A DNA stretch of 64,000 nt from the NCBI RefSeq assembly GCF_050433225.1, contig NZ_JBNPXQ010000013.1:27329-91328 (forward strand). The letters are read 5' to 3'. Below the pieces are notes generated by a model, which saw only the letters and a program-made list of their open reading frames with translations, had not been told where the DNA came from and searched no databases. Shown here one piece after another: positions 16,668-26,213 of the stretch. Positions within the stretch are counted from its first letter, which is position 1; every line of letters begins with the position of its first letter. Both the position numbers and the translations under genes were made by a program. The DNA is from Sphingomonas_D zeicaulis. GTDB lineage: Bacteria; Pseudomonadota; Alphaproteobacteria; Sphingomonadales; Sphingomonadaceae.

Positions 16668-18776
16668 TCAGAACCGCCGCGTGACGCCAGCGATCAGGGT
16701 GCGATCCTTGGCGGCGACGCAATAGGCGTTGGTGGGCGCGGCCACCGTGCAGCTATCATAATAGCGCTTGTTCAGGATGTTGCTGCCCGTCACCGACAGC
16801 GTCCATGGTCCAGTGGACAGCCGCAGCGCGGCATCGACCAGCGTCACGTCGGGCGTATCGAGGATCTGCGCGGTATCGATCTTGCTGCCGATATAGCGGA
16901 CGCCGCCGGCTGCGTTCACTTCCCAGTCCTCGCCGAACATCAGCGTCTTGGAGCCCCAGATCGAGGCGTTGTGACGCGGCACGCCGGCGACGCGATCGCC
17001 GGCGGCTGACACGGTGTTCGCGGTGATCACCTCCGCATCGACATAGCTGTAGGATGCGGTGATGTCGAAATTACGCGGCCGGCGAAGCGCTGCTTCCAGT
17101 TCCAGGCCCTTTGCGCCGACGCTGCCGCCTTGCAGGAAGTTCTGGATGTTCGAGGGATCCTGCGACAGGCGGTTATCCTCGACGATGTCGAAATAGGCCG
17201 CGCTCAGCAGCGCGCCTGAGAATGGTTCCCACTTGATGCCACCTTCATATTGGCGGGCACGCTGTGGCTGATAGGGATTGCCGTAGAAGTCGCCACCCGA
17301 GACCGGCACGAAGCTTTCAGCATAGTTGAAATAGGGCGATACGCCCTCGATCAGCTCGACAATGATGCCGCCGCGGAACGACCAGGCAACCTTTGCCGTC
17401 TCACCCTGGCCCGTGGCGCGGTCTCGCCGGAGGCCGAGCACGACATGAACCCGGTCTGCATAGCTCATCTGGTCCTGAAAATAGAGGCCGAGCTGCGTAT
17501 TCTTGAATTCTTCGGTATAGAAGGGCGCATATGCGAACCGACCGGTCGGCTGCTCGGTGTAGATGTTGATCGGCGGCGGCGATGTGAAACAGCCTTCGAA
17601 GGGGCAGGAATAGCCCTGATCCTTCGTTTGCTTGAAATAGAGATAGTCGATGCCCCATAGAAGCTTGTGGGTGATCGGACCGGTGGTCAGCTCCGCCGTA
17701 AAGTTATTGTCGGTGTTGAAGACCTTGCTCTTCTCATAATTCACATACCATTCGCGGTTGGCTAGGGTCTGCGCCGCGTCGGCCCAGGGCGTATCGGTGT
17801 AGTTCAGATACACCTCGCGATAGTCGGTATCCATGTCGCTGTAGCGCGTGATGCTGCGGAAGGAGAGATTGTCGTTGATCCGCTGCGACAGGATTGCTGC
17901 GACCGACTTGAACTCGGTCTCGGTGCCGTTGAAGTCGGGCTCACCCTGATAGAAGTTGAAGCGGACCCGCTTCGACCGATCGTCACCTAGGCGGGAATTC
18001 TGATAGGGCGTGTAGCCCAGCGATCCCTGGCTGTCTTTCTGGTAGAGGCCGATGACCGAGATGTCCGTATCGGTGGACGGCTGGAACCGCAGCGACGGGT
18101 TAACCAGAACGCGATCGTCAGGCGTGCCCCATTGCGTTTTGGCGTCGCGCGCCAGTGCGACGAAGCGCGCCGCGACACCGTCCGCGAGTGGGCCGGTGAG
18201 ATCGATCTGCCCCTGGATGCGATCGTCGGTGCCGCCATAGGCCCCGACGAGCCCGCCGAATTCGAAGTGTGGCAGCTTGCTGGTCGCGTTGAGCACGCCG
18301 CCCGGCCCGCTGGCGCCGTAAAGCACCGATGATGGCCCACGCAGCACCTCGGCACGCTCCAGCGTGAACGGATCGAGGCGGGCCCCATAAATGAAGTTCG
18401 GCATGCGCTTGAGGCCGTCGAGATATTGCGTTGCGTCAAAGCCGCGAACCGAGACGAAATCGCCGCGGCCATCGACGCTGGCGGCTGCCGACACGCCGGC
18501 GCTGTAGCGATAGACGTCCTGGAAATCGACGACGGTGCGATCGCGCATCTCCTCCGCCGTGATTACGCTGATCGCCTGCGGTACTTCGGTGAGCAGCGTA
18601 TCGGTCTTGGTCGCTGCGACCGCACGGCCCGCAATCACCGTGATATCGGGCGCCGTCTCCGGTTCGGAGATTTGTGCTGCAGCTGTCGATGCCAATCCGC
18701 AGCTTGCAAACGCCGCGAGCCACAGCGCCTTTCGCTGCAGCCTGCATGCCATTCCGTGCATGGCTTCCATGTCCAT
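16668..18776 (-). CDS. TonB-dependent siderophore-type receptor
   Basis: The 702-residue protein has a signal peptide (cleavage near TAAAQ), a TonB-box region (PDITVIAGRA), a FhuA-like plug (about 45-165: VPQAISVITAEEM, DFVSVRGFDATQYLDGL, VLRGPSSVLYGASGPGG) and a barrel ending in phenylalanine (AGVTRRF). These plug motifs are those of the siderophore subgroup, although sphingomonad members may carry other substrates. ATG 18776 is favoured, since AAGGGG lies about 8 bases upstream; GTG 18785 is too close to it. Tandem TTACCC repeats 111 bases upstream suggest control by the LAL regulator. Confidence 0.9.
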   Translation of the reverse strand: MDMEAMHGMACRLQRKALWLAAFASCGLASTAAAQISEPETAPDITVIAGRAVAATKTDTLLTEVPQAISVITAEEMRDRTVVDFQDVYRYSAGVSAAASVDGRGDFVSVRGFDATQYLDGLKRMPNFIYGARLDPFTLERAEVLRGPSSVLYGASGPGGVLNATSKLPHFEFGGLVGAYGGTDDRIQGQIDLTGPLADGVAARFVALARDAKTQWGTPDDRVLVNPSLRFQPSTDTDISVIGLYQKDSQGSLGYTPYQNSRLGDDRSKRVRFNFYQGEPDFNGTETEFKSVAAILSQRINDNLSFRSITRYSDMDTDYREVYLNYTDTPWADAAQTLANREWYVNYEKSKVFNTDNNFTAELTTGPITHKLLWGIDYLYFKQTKDQGYSCPFEGCFTSPPPINIYTEQPTGRFAYAPFYTEEFKNTQLGLYFQDQMSYADRVHVVLGLRRDRATGQGETAKVAWSFRGGIIVELIEGVSPYFNYAESFVPVSGGDFYGNPYQPQRARQYEGGIKWEPFSGALLSAAYFDIVEDNRLSQDPSNIQNFLQGGSVGAKGLELEAALRRPRNFDITASYSYVDAEVITANTVSAAGDRVAGVPRHNASIWGSKTLMFGEDWEVNAAGGVRYIGSKIDTAQILDTPDVTLVDAALRLSTGPWTLSVTGSNILNKRYYDSCTVAAPTNAYCVAAKDRTLIAGVTRRF

Positions 18777-18886
18777 CGTCGCCACCCCCTTTTCGTTGAC
18801 CAGACAGCGAATGCCCGACGCTTTCCCGGTGCTTTCCGCTGCACTGCATTCAACAACAGCGCGCGGCGACTGCCACGTTCCGCGAA

Positions 18887-18914
18887 GGGTAAGCCTTGGT
18901 GAAAACGGGTAAGC
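18887..18914 (-). promoter_or_regulatory. Tandem TTACCC operator-like element before the siderophore-type receptor
   Basis: GCTTACCC occurs twice as an exact direct repeat, start points 20 bases apart, read on the minus strand toward the receptor gene. A matching element with the same orientation relative to its gene lies before the HyuA-like gene (21658-21685). LAL/MalT-type regulators bind repeated short boxes, and the regulator gene lies between the two elements. Confidence 0.5.
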
Positions 18915-18919
18915 GCCGC

Positions 18920-21592
18920 TCAGCGGACCGCCGGCGGCTGGGCATATCCGCGCTCGTGCGACACGCGAACCGCGTCGCGGCGCGTGTGTACGCCGATTTT
19001 GCGAAAGATTGATTTCAGCCGATATTTTACCGTGTCGGGGGACATGCCGATCTGCCGCGCGATTTCCTTGTTCGAAAGTCCCTGACTGAGATGGACGAGG
19101 ATCGCCGTCTCACCCTCGCTCAGCACGCTTTGGCTGATGCGATTATCGCGATGCGGGCCGATCGCGCGCATCAGGCCGCGAAGGAACTGGGCGCGAAAGC
19201 GATCGCGACCGTCGCCCGTCCGCGCCGCGGCATCCAACAGAGGCTGGCGCGTGTAGCGATGCAGATCGACGAAGGGGCGCGTCAGCCCGTGGAACATCGC
19301 CGTGCCAACCGCTTCGTCGAAGAGTCGCTGCGCTCGCGGTGCTTCATCGCGTCGGACCAGTGCCTCGGCGAGCAGCAAATTGACATCGACAAGCAGCCGC
19401 CCCGCGCCATGCTGGTTCGCCCAGCGGCGCAACAATGTGAGATCGGCCTCGGCCGCCGCCGCGTCATTGCGCGCGAGCGACAGCTTGGCCCGCGTCAGCA
19501 TGGCCGCGACCGCGACCGGCCGATAGCGCGGCGATTCCTCCGCCATTGTCCTGGCAAAGCCGTCCATGCCGCACGCCTCAGCAAGCGCCGCCGCCCGTGA
19601 GGGGTTATCCTCATGATCGAGAGCGATCGTCACCTCGCACAGGCGCGCAAGCAGTTCGAGTTGCGGCAGGCGGCGCCGGATCGACACGCCGCGTGCGCGG
19701 GCTAGGATCAGATAGGCCGCCTCGAAATCGCCGGCCGCAGCGGTAGCGCGCGCGGCCGTATGATAGGCGGCATGATAGACGTCCACCCATCCGTCCGACT
19801 GCTCCATGTGGGGCAGCGCCCATTCGAGCAACTTCAGCGCCTCGCCATCCCGGTTCTGTTCGAACAGCATTTCCGCTTCGAACGCGGCGCAGTTCGCCGC
19901 CAGATCGGACTGCGGGCCGAAATGCGCATCGATTTCCGCGCGGGTGATCGCCAATATCTGAACGGCGTCGATCAGCCGCCCCTGTGCACGCCGGATTCGC
20001 GCTTCCTGGAAGTGGGTGAAAAGCTCGGAGTAGAGCAACCCTTGTGCGCGATAATGCGCGCGCGCCGCGACCGTCGGCTCAAGCGCGCGCTCCAGCCAGC
20101 CGCCCTCCATATACTTGGCGCCAAGCGCCTCGGTGACGTTGGCGAGCACGAGATGATCGTCCGCCGGCAAGGTCCTCAGCAACGCTTCGCGTTCGAGCAG
20201 ATCCTCCAGGGTCAGCGGCAGATTTTCATAGTCGGCAAGCGTATCGCCCACCACGCGCACCTCGATCCGGGCATCTGCGGACAGATCGTTCGATGCCATG
20301 TCGGCCGACAGCGAGTCATAATCGGCGCGTGCCGACGCCATCTCGCCGATCTTGATCTGCAGATAGATCCGGGCGAGGCGCAGCCGCCAGCGGCCATCCA
20401 CCGTGGCGCGCGGTAGCGCATTCAGCGCACGTTCCACCACCGATTGCAGCCCGTGCGGGATCAGTCGCCACGCCCCCGCCTGTTCAAGGATGTCTGCCAT
20501 CAGATCGGCATCGGCGGCGCTGGATGCGTGCCCGACCGCCTCCGCGACCTCACCCCGGTCGAGCTTATACAGCGCCGCGCGGTGATGCATCGCGCGGAAG
20601 GTGGCACGGTCGTGCCGACTGAGCCGCCCGCGCAGGAATTCGGCGAAGAGCTGATGATAGCGAAACGCGTTGCGGCCGGCATCGAGCGGGGTCAGCACGA
20701 CGCCCTGCTGCTCGAGTTGTTCGATCACCAGCCAGCCATCCTGACGGTCGCACAGATGGTCGATCGCTTCCCCCGTGATCCGATCGAGTACAGCGGTGCG
20801 CAGCAGCACCTCTTGCGTCGCGGCGGGCAGCGCGGTCAGCACCTGTTCGGAGAGGTAGCGCGCCAGTTCCGGGCTTGGTCCGCCGACATGCGCGGCCAGC
20901 GTATCGCGGTTGACGCCGCGCCTGATCGAGAGCGCCGTCAGTTGAAGCGCGATCGGCCAGCCTTCGGTACGCGCCATGATCCTGTCGAGATCACCCTCGG
21001 CGAGCTGGACCTGGGGATCGAGCAGCGCGGACGCCTCAGCGCTCGAGAAGCGGAGGTCGTCGGTGCTGATTTCCAGCACCTGTTCCGCCGCGACCAGCAC
21101 CGACTGATCGAGCCGCGGATAATCGCGTGACGCGGTAACGAAGTGGCAGTTGGCCGGGGCCAGGCGGATCAGCGAGCGGAGGAAATCCGAGACTGCGGCA
21201 TCATGCGCCCGATCATGATCATCGAGGATCAGAACGGTGGTCTCGCTATCCCGAGCGAGCCGGCTGATGATCGCGGAAAGCGCTGCACGCGTCGGCAGAT
21301 CGACGGGCCCGCGCTCATTCTCCGGGTCCAGCGCGAGCGCGATGTAACGCGCAAGACTTGCGGCGTCGGTATCCGCATCCTCCAGCGACAACCATGCCGT
21401 GCGGATGCCTCTGGCATAAAGCGTATCGCGCCACTGGGAGAGCAGGCTCGTCTTGCCATAGCCGGCAGGTGCGTGAAGCAACGTCAGCCGTTTGCCCAGC
21501 GCCTGATCGAGCCGGGCGAGCAGGGCATCGCGTCGCACGCTGTTCCCGAGCCACGCGGGCGGTGCGATTCGGGTATGGATAAGCTCGTTCAC
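18920..21592 (-). CDS. LAL/MalT-type LuxR-family transcriptional regulator
   Basis: The 890-residue protein has an N-terminal STAND ATPase with a Walker A motif at about residues 45-55 (HAPAGYGKTS) and Walker B-like TVLILDDHD. A helical sensor region with TPR-like repeats follows (about 350-800), then a C-terminal LuxR helix-turn-helix (about 825-885; GLSNKEIARQIGMSPDTVKY). This is the MalT domain order; such proteins oligomerise with ATP and an inducer and activate transcription. GTG 21592 follows GGGAGG by a short gap and fits the family start; longer frames lack a site. It lies between two operons carrying the same tandem TTACCC element and is their likely activator. Confidence 0.88.
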   Translation of the reverse strand: MNELIHTRIAPPAWLGNSVRRDALLARLDQALGKRLTLLHAPAGYGKTSLLSQWRDTLYARGIRTAWLSLEDADTDAASLARYIALALDPENERGPVDLPTRAALSAIISRLARDSETTVLILDDHDRAHDAAVSDFLRSLIRLAPANCHFVTASRDYPRLDQSVLVAAEQVLEISTDDLRFSSAEASALLDPQVQLAEGDLDRIMARTEGWPIALQLTALSIRRGVNRDTLAAHVGGPSPELARYLSEQVLTALPAATQEVLLRTAVLDRITGEAIDHLCDRQDGWLVIEQLEQQGVVLTPLDAGRNAFRYHQLFAEFLRGRLSRHDRATFRAMHHRAALYKLDRGEVAEAVGHASSAADADLMADILEQAGAWRLIPHGLQSVVERALNALPRATVDGRWRLRLARIYLQIKIGEMASARADYDSLSADMASNDLSADARIEVRVVGDTLADYENLPLTLEDLLEREALLRTLPADDHLVLANVTEALGAKYMEGGWLERALEPTVAARAHYRAQGLLYSELFTHFQEARIRRAQGRLIDAVQILAITRAEIDAHFGPQSDLAANCAAFEAEMLFEQNRDGEALKLLEWALPHMEQSDGWVDVYHAAYHTAARATAAAGDFEAAYLILARARGVSIRRRLPQLELLARLCEVTIALDHEDNPSRAAALAEACGMDGFARTMAEESPRYRPVAVAAMLTRAKLSLARNDAAAAEADLTLLRRWANQHGAGRLLVDVNLLLAEALVRRDEAPRAQRLFDEAVGTAMFHGLTRPFVDLHRYTRQPLLDAAARTGDGRDRFRAQFLRGLMRAIGPHRDNRISQSVLSEGETAILVHLSQGLSNKEIARQIGMSPDTVKYRLKSIFRKIGVHTRRDAVRVSHERGYAQPPAVR

Positions 21593-21657
21593 GCGCCTCC
21601 CGACGAAAAGAATATGATGGCAAGCCGACGTGCTCACGCAAGCGGCCTGGGCGGTGA

Positions 21658-21685
21658 TTACCCGCCCCGCCACACCGTTTACCCG
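21658..21685 (+). promoter_or_regulatory. Tandem TTACCCG operator-like element before the HyuA-like operon
   Basis: TTACCCG at 21658-21664 and again at 21679-21685 are direct repeats 21 bases apart, 85 bases upstream of the TTG start at 21770. The orientation toward the gene matches the element at 18887-18914. Confidence 0.5.
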
Positions 21686-21769
21686 AACCAGCACCGATGC
21701 AACCCGTCAACATGGTTGCGCGGGGTGCACCGGGATCGCAAGCCAGGGCCAAGGGCGGGAGGTTCAAGG

Positions 21770-23350
21770 TTGCGCATCGGAGTTGACGTAGGCGGCACCA
21801 ACACGGACGCGGTCCTGATGGACGGTCGGGATGTAGTGGCCTGGACCAAGCAGCCGACATCGCCGGATGTCGCCCGCGGCGTCGCCGCGGCGGTCGCGGC
21901 GGTGCTGGCGGACGGCAAGACGGACGGCGGCGCGGTACAGGCGCTGATGATCGGCACCACCCATTTCACCAATGCGCTGGTGGAGCGTGTGCGGCTGGAC
22001 CGCGTCGGCATCCTCCGGCTCGCCAGCCCGTCGGGCGAGGCTTTGCCGCCGATGACCGGCTGGCCAGGCGAACTGGTCGATCGGGTCGGCGGCCCCATCC
22101 ATCTGCTGCCAGGCGGCTATGAGGTGGACGGCCGCGAGATCGCGCCGTTCGACGAAGCGCGCGTGCGCGCCGCCGCCGCCGACCTCTTCCGGCAGGGCTT
22201 TAAGGCGTTCGCGATCACGAGCGCCTTCGCGCCGCTCGACGCCCGGATGGAGGAACGCGCCGCCGCGATCATCCGCGAGGTGGCGCCGGACGCGCACATC
22301 AGCCAGTCGCATCAGGTTGGCCGCCTCGGACTGGTCGAGCGCGAGAACGCCGCGATCCTCAATGCCGCGCTGTCCGGATTGGCGCGGCAGGTCGTCGACG
22401 CCTTCGGGCAAGCGGCGGAAGCGATCGGCATCACCGCCCCGCTTTATATCTCGCAGAATGATGGCACGCTGATTTCGGCCGAGCGTGCCGCGGCCTATCC
22501 GGTGCTGACGATCGGATCGGGGCCGACCAACAGCATGCGCGGCGCTGCCTTCCTGACCGGCATTACCGACGCGATCGTGCTCGATGTAGGCGGCACCACC
22601 ACCGACATCGGCGTGCTGGTCGGCGGCTTCCCGCGCGAATCGGCGGTGTCGGTGGACATTGGCGGGGTGCGGACCAATTTCCGCATGCCCGATACGCTCG
22701 CGCTCGGCCTCGGCGGTGGTACCCGCATTCATCAGGGTGACGCGTTGCGGATCGGCCCCGATTCCGCCGGATATCGCATCGGCAGCGAAGCCTTTCTGTT
22801 CGGCGGCGATACGCTGACCGCGAGCGACGTCGCGGTGGCCGCAGGCCGCGCGCAGTTCGGCGACGTGGCGCGCGTCGCGTCGCTTGCCCCGGCTATGATC
22901 GCGGTGATTATGGGCCAGATCGACCGAATGGTGGAGGACGGAATCGACCGGATGAAGACCGCACGGGGTGACGCGACGGTGATCGCGGTCGGCGGCGGCG
23001 CCTTTCTGGTCCCGGATGCGGTGCGGGGCGCCGCCCGCGTGATCCGCCCGCCCCACGCCGGCGTCGCCAACGCCGTGGGCGCGGCGATCGCGCAGGTCGG
23101 AGCCGTGGTCGAACAGATCGTCGACTACCAGATTGAACCGCGCGACGCCGCGCTGGATCGGCTGCGGCAGGTCGCGGTCACCCGGATCGTCGCGGGCGGC
23201 GGCATCGAAGAAAGCGCGGAGATCGTCGAGATAGAAGAGAATGCCCTGGGCTATCTCCCCGGCCGGGCGATGCAGGTGCGCATCCGCGCCGCGGGTGACC
23301 TGATGCCATCGCCGGAAGCGATCAAGGATCGGAAGCCGAGTTATGCCTGA
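21770..23350 (+). CDS. Hydantoinase/oxoprolinase A-like ATPase, short form
   Basis: The 526-residue protein has the HyuA/OplA ATPase signature: RIGVDVGGTNTDAVL at the start, IGTTHFTNALVER, a second phosphate motif DVGGTTTDIGVL near residue 275, and GGGAFLVPDAV. The TTG start at 21770 is favoured because GGGAGG lies 7 bases upstream and translation begins directly with the sugar-kinase fold. It is shorter than the HyuA at 53984 (679 residues) and lacks that C-terminal extension. HyuA proteins with HyuB open hydantoin or 5-oxoproline rings with ATP; here the neighbour is DUF917 instead of HyuB. The two genes overlap by 8 bases. Confidence 0.85.
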   Translation: MRIGVDVGGTNTDAVLMDGRDVVAWTKQPTSPDVARGVAAAVAAVLADGKTDGGAVQALMIGTTHFTNALVERVRLDRVGILRLASPSGEALPPMTGWPGELVDRVGGPIHLLPGGYEVDGREIAPFDEARVRAAAADLFRQGFKAFAITSAFAPLDARMEERAAAIIREVAPDAHISQSHQVGRLGLVERENAAILNAALSGLARQVVDAFGQAAEAIGITAPLYISQNDGTLISAERAAAYPVLTIGSGPTNSMRGAAFLTGITDAIVLDVGGTTTDIGVLVGGFPRESAVSVDIGGVRTNFRMPDTLALGLGGGTRIHQGDALRIGPDSAGYRIGSEAFLFGGDTLTASDVAVAAGRAQFGDVARVASLAPAMIAVIMGQIDRMVEDGIDRMKTARGDATVIAVGGGAFLVPDAVRGAARVIRPPHAGVANAVGAAIAQVGAVVEQIVDYQIEPRDAALDRLRQVAVTRIVAGGGIEESAEIVEIEENALGYLPGRAMQVRIRAAGDLMPSPEAIKDRKPSYA

Positions 23351-24452
23351 CATGACCATCGACCGCCTCGCGCTGGGAGACCTCGCGCGTGGCGCCGCCT
23401 TTCTTGGATCGGGCGGTGGCGGCGATCCCTATTACAACCTGTTGTTGGGCGAAGCGGAGATCGAGCGGAGCGGCGGCTTTCGGATGATCGACGCGCATGC
23501 GCTGCCCGAAGATGCGCTGGTGGCACCATGCGGCTGGATCGGCGCGCCGACGGTGAGCCTCGAAAAGCTGCCCTCTGGCGACGAAGCCGTCGCCGGCCTC
23601 AGGCGTCTCGAAGAAATGATGGGTCGGCCGATCGCCGCGCTGATGCCGATCGAGATCGGTGGCGCCAACGGCCTTGCGCCACTGCTCGCCGCCTCCCGCC
23701 TCGGCCTGCCGGTGCTCGATGCGGACGGCATGGGCCGCGCCTTTCCCGAATCGCAGATGGCAGTGCTAAACATCCAGGGCCTTTCGGCGTGCCCTGCGAT
23801 CGTCACCGCGGCGGGCGGCGCATTGTCAGTCATCGAGACACCCGACAATCTGGAGCATGAGCGCCTCGCACGCGGGCTGTCGATCGCATTCGGCGGGATC
23901 GCGCACATGGTGGAATATCCGCTGACCGCCGGCGACGTGATCCGCAGCGCGATCCCAGGCAGCGTCTCCGCTGCGGTCGCGGTTGGCGCCGCGATCCGGC
24001 AGGCGCGCGGGGCCGGTGATGATCCGTTCGCGGCGATGTTCGACGCGCTGCGCGCAACGGGACTTTATGCGCATGCCGGGGCGCTGTTCGACGGCAAGAT
24101 CGTCGACCTCGAACGGCGCACTGAAGGCGGCTTTTCGATCGGGCAGCTGGCGATCGAGACGTTCGACGGTGCACGGCGGATGACGATCGGCTTCCAGAAC
24201 GAGAATCTGTACGCACGGGAAGGCGATACCGTCCGCGCGATGACTCCAGACCTCGTCACCGTTATGGATCTGGAGACTGCGGAGAGCATCACCACCGAGC
24301 GGCTGAAATATGGCCAGCGCGTGCGGATCGTTGCGGCGGCGGCACCTGCGGCCCTGCGCACCGATCATGCGCTAAGCTATGTCGGCCCGGGCGCATTCGG
24401 CCTCGACATGGCGTTCGTGCCGGTCGAACAGCTGAACGGCTGGACGCGATGA
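23343..24452 (+). CDS. DUF917-family protein
   Basis: The 369-residue protein matches DUF917 (S-methyl-thiohydantoin desulfurase-type fold by family naming): an early LARGAAFLGSGGGGDPYY, then PIEIGGANGLAPLLAA, LPVLDADGMGRAFPE, TIGFQNENL and a C-terminal SYVGPGAFGLDM. DUF917 genes are regularly found next to short HyuA-like ATPases and permeases, and the pair probably acts on a cyclic ureide, thiohydantoin or lactam. The start overlaps the HyuA stop by 8 bases, and the stop overlaps the permease start by ATGA, so the three are translationally coupled. The reaction here is not established. Confidence 0.85.
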   Translation: MPDMTIDRLALGDLARGAAFLGSGGGGDPYYNLLLGEAEIERSGGFRMIDAHALPEDALVAPCGWIGAPTVSLEKLPSGDEAVAGLRRLEEMMGRPIAALMPIEIGGANGLAPLLAASRLGLPVLDADGMGRAFPESQMAVLNIQGLSACPAIVTAAGGALSVIETPDNLEHERLARGLSIAFGGIAHMVEYPLTAGDVIRSAIPGSVSAAVAVGAAIRQARGAGDDPFAAMFDALRATGLYAHAGALFDGKIVDLERRTEGGFSIGQLAIETFDGARRMTIGFQNENLYAREGDTVRAMTPDLVTVMDLETAESITTERLKYGQRVRIVAAAAPAALRTDHALSYVGPGAFGLDMAFVPVEQLNGWTR

Positions 24453-25738
24453 GCGGCGGCGAGGCCGCCGAGCAATATGCGCATGCGCCGGTGCCGGAGG
24501 GGGTCACCATTTCGGGCTGGCGCGTCGGACTGATCGTCGCGAGTTTCTCGATCGGGGTGCCCGATTTCTTCAATGGCGCAACCAACGCGCTGGCGCTGGG
24601 CATGCTGCCCGCGATCGCGGTCGCGGTGATCGCCGGACTGCTGCTGTGCGTGGGCGGCTTCCTGACCTCGCTTGTCAGCATCCGGTCTCGCCTTTCGACC
24701 TATCTTCTGACCCGGCGCTCGTTCGGGATCGGCGGCGCAGCGGTGATCAATCTCGTTGTCGCGTTCATCCATTTCTGCTGGTTCGGCGTGAACGCCACCT
24801 TCGTCGGCGAAGCGCTGCAGACGGCGACGCGCGCGATCGGCCTGGAGATCCCGTTGCCCGCGCTGATTGTGCTCGGGGGCGCCCTGATGACGGCATCCAC
24901 CATCTTCGGCTTCCGCGCGCTCGAACGCCTCGCGCTGATCGCGGTGCCCGTGCTTGCGCTAGTGTTGCTGACCGTCGTGGTGACGAGCGTGAGCGCCTAC
25001 GGCATCGAAACCGCGCCGTCCGCATCCGCGGCGCCGATGCCGTTCGGCATCGCGCTCTCGGCGGTGATCGGCGCCTACATGCTCGCTGTCGCGACAATGC
25101 CCGATCTTTCTCGCTTCATCAGCCGCCCCGGCGGCGGCGCGGCGGCGATGGCAATCTCCTTCCCCGTCGCGATGCCGCTGACGATGGCGGCGGCGGCAGT
25201 GCCGGCGCTCGCGACAGGGCAGACCAGCCTGATGGCGCTGGTGCCGATGCTTGGGCTGGGAACGCCGACATTGTTCCTGCTGCTGCTGCCGACCTGGACG
25301 CTGAACGCCGCGAACCTCTATTCCGCCAGCCTGTCGCTGGGCACCACCTTCCCGCGGCTCCGCCAGTGGTTGGTCATCGTTGCGGGTGGCGTGATCGGGA
25401 CGCTGTTGGCGCTGGGCGGCATTCTCGAGGCGTTCGTACCGTTTGTGCTGTTTCTGAGCGTGATCATCCCGCCGATCGCCGCGATCTACGTCATCGATGC
25501 GCTCACCCGCTTCCGCGGCGTCGACGCGGCAGCCTCGATTGCCGACCTGCCGGCGGTGCGATGGCGGGCGATGTTCGTCTGGCTCGGTGCTGCGGCGATC
25601 GCGACGCTCGGTGCCCATGCTGGCTGGACGGTGACTCAGGTGCCCGCGCTCGATGCGACCATAGCGGCGGCGCTTGCGTACGTGCTGCTCCAGCGTAGGG
25701 CAAAGCGCGACCCCGGCAATGGAGCGGAAATGGGCTGA
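24449..25738 (+). CDS. NCS1-family permease (cytosine/purine/hydantoin transporter type)
   Basis: The 429-residue protein has about 12 hydrophobic segments and CodB/NCS1-like motifs: VGLIVASFSIGVPDF in helix 1, TYLLTRRSFGIGG before helix 3, a PDLSRF segment (typical of the family) and WTLNAANLYS in the C-terminal half. NCS1 carriers use protons or sodium to import nucleobases, allantoin or hydantoins, fitting a ring-opening HyuA-like enzyme encoded in the same operon. The start shares ATGA with the DUF917 stop. A second, related permease lies at 52467-53783 beside the other HyuA. Confidence 0.87.
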   Translation: MSGGEAAEQYAHAPVPEGVTISGWRVGLIVASFSIGVPDFFNGATNALALGMLPAIAVAVIAGLLLCVGGFLTSLVSIRSRLSTYLLTRRSFGIGGAAVINLVVAFIHFCWFGVNATFVGEALQTATRAIGLEIPLPALIVLGGALMTASTIFGFRALERLALIAVPVLALVLLTVVVTSVSAYGIETAPSASAAPMPFGIALSAVIGAYMLAVATMPDLSRFISRPGGGAAAMAISFPVAMPLTMAAAAVPALATGQTSLMALVPMLGLGTPTLFLLLLPTWTLNAANLYSASLSLGTTFPRLRQWLVIVAGGVIGTLLALGGILEAFVPFVLFLSVIIPPIAAIYVIDALTRFRGVDAAASIADLPAVRWRAMFVWLGAAAIATLGAHAGWTVTQVPALDATIAAALAYVLLQRRAKRDPGNGAEMG

Positions 25739-26194
25739 CATTCGCGCCGGGTCGGCCAAGGAGGGGCATGTGATCGCATCCGATTTCATCTTGCCAGCGC
25801 GCTGGCGGCGCTCGTCCTGTCGCGGCCGGCGGTATAATCGCCCCGATCGCTCCTCGGGGAGGGTTACGCGGTGGCAAGGCGTGCTGCCCACAGTCGATGG
25901 CAGAACACCGCGGGGGTGATGGTCATTTTCTTCCCGCTTCGGGCAATATAGCGTCACCAGACTCCCCGTAATCGATGCTGATCGTCGACGCCGGGTCGCA
26001 CCTGCCGCCCTAACCGATGGGATCCAGGTTTTTACGCGCCCTTTGTTGCACATGGTCCGCGACCAGACGGAAGGCGACGTCCATCGATGATTGCTTGCGC
26101 CAGGCATTGCGTTCGATCGGCGCCGATGCCAGCCGCGGACAATAAGAACCTTGAGTCCGACAGAGCCTGCGCCGAATTACAGGCCGTGTCAGCG

Positions 26195-26213
26195 GCAGGG
26201 ACTCGAACCCTGC
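26195..26213 (-). other. tRNA T-arm-like hairpin (possible tRNA 3'-end remnant)
   Basis: On the minus strand GCAGGG-TTCGAGT-CCCTGC forms a 6-base stem with the canonical 7-base T loop TTCGA(N)2. No matching acceptor strand, D arm or anticodon arm can be built from the flanks, and the following bases do not give CCA. It may be the remnant of a tRNA gene at an old integration point, or chance. Confidence 0.3.

Noticed and set aside
21764..23359. 531-codon open frame antisense to the HyuA-like gene
   Set aside because: His/Asp/Arg-rich shadow typical of GC-rich antisense frames; no domain seen.
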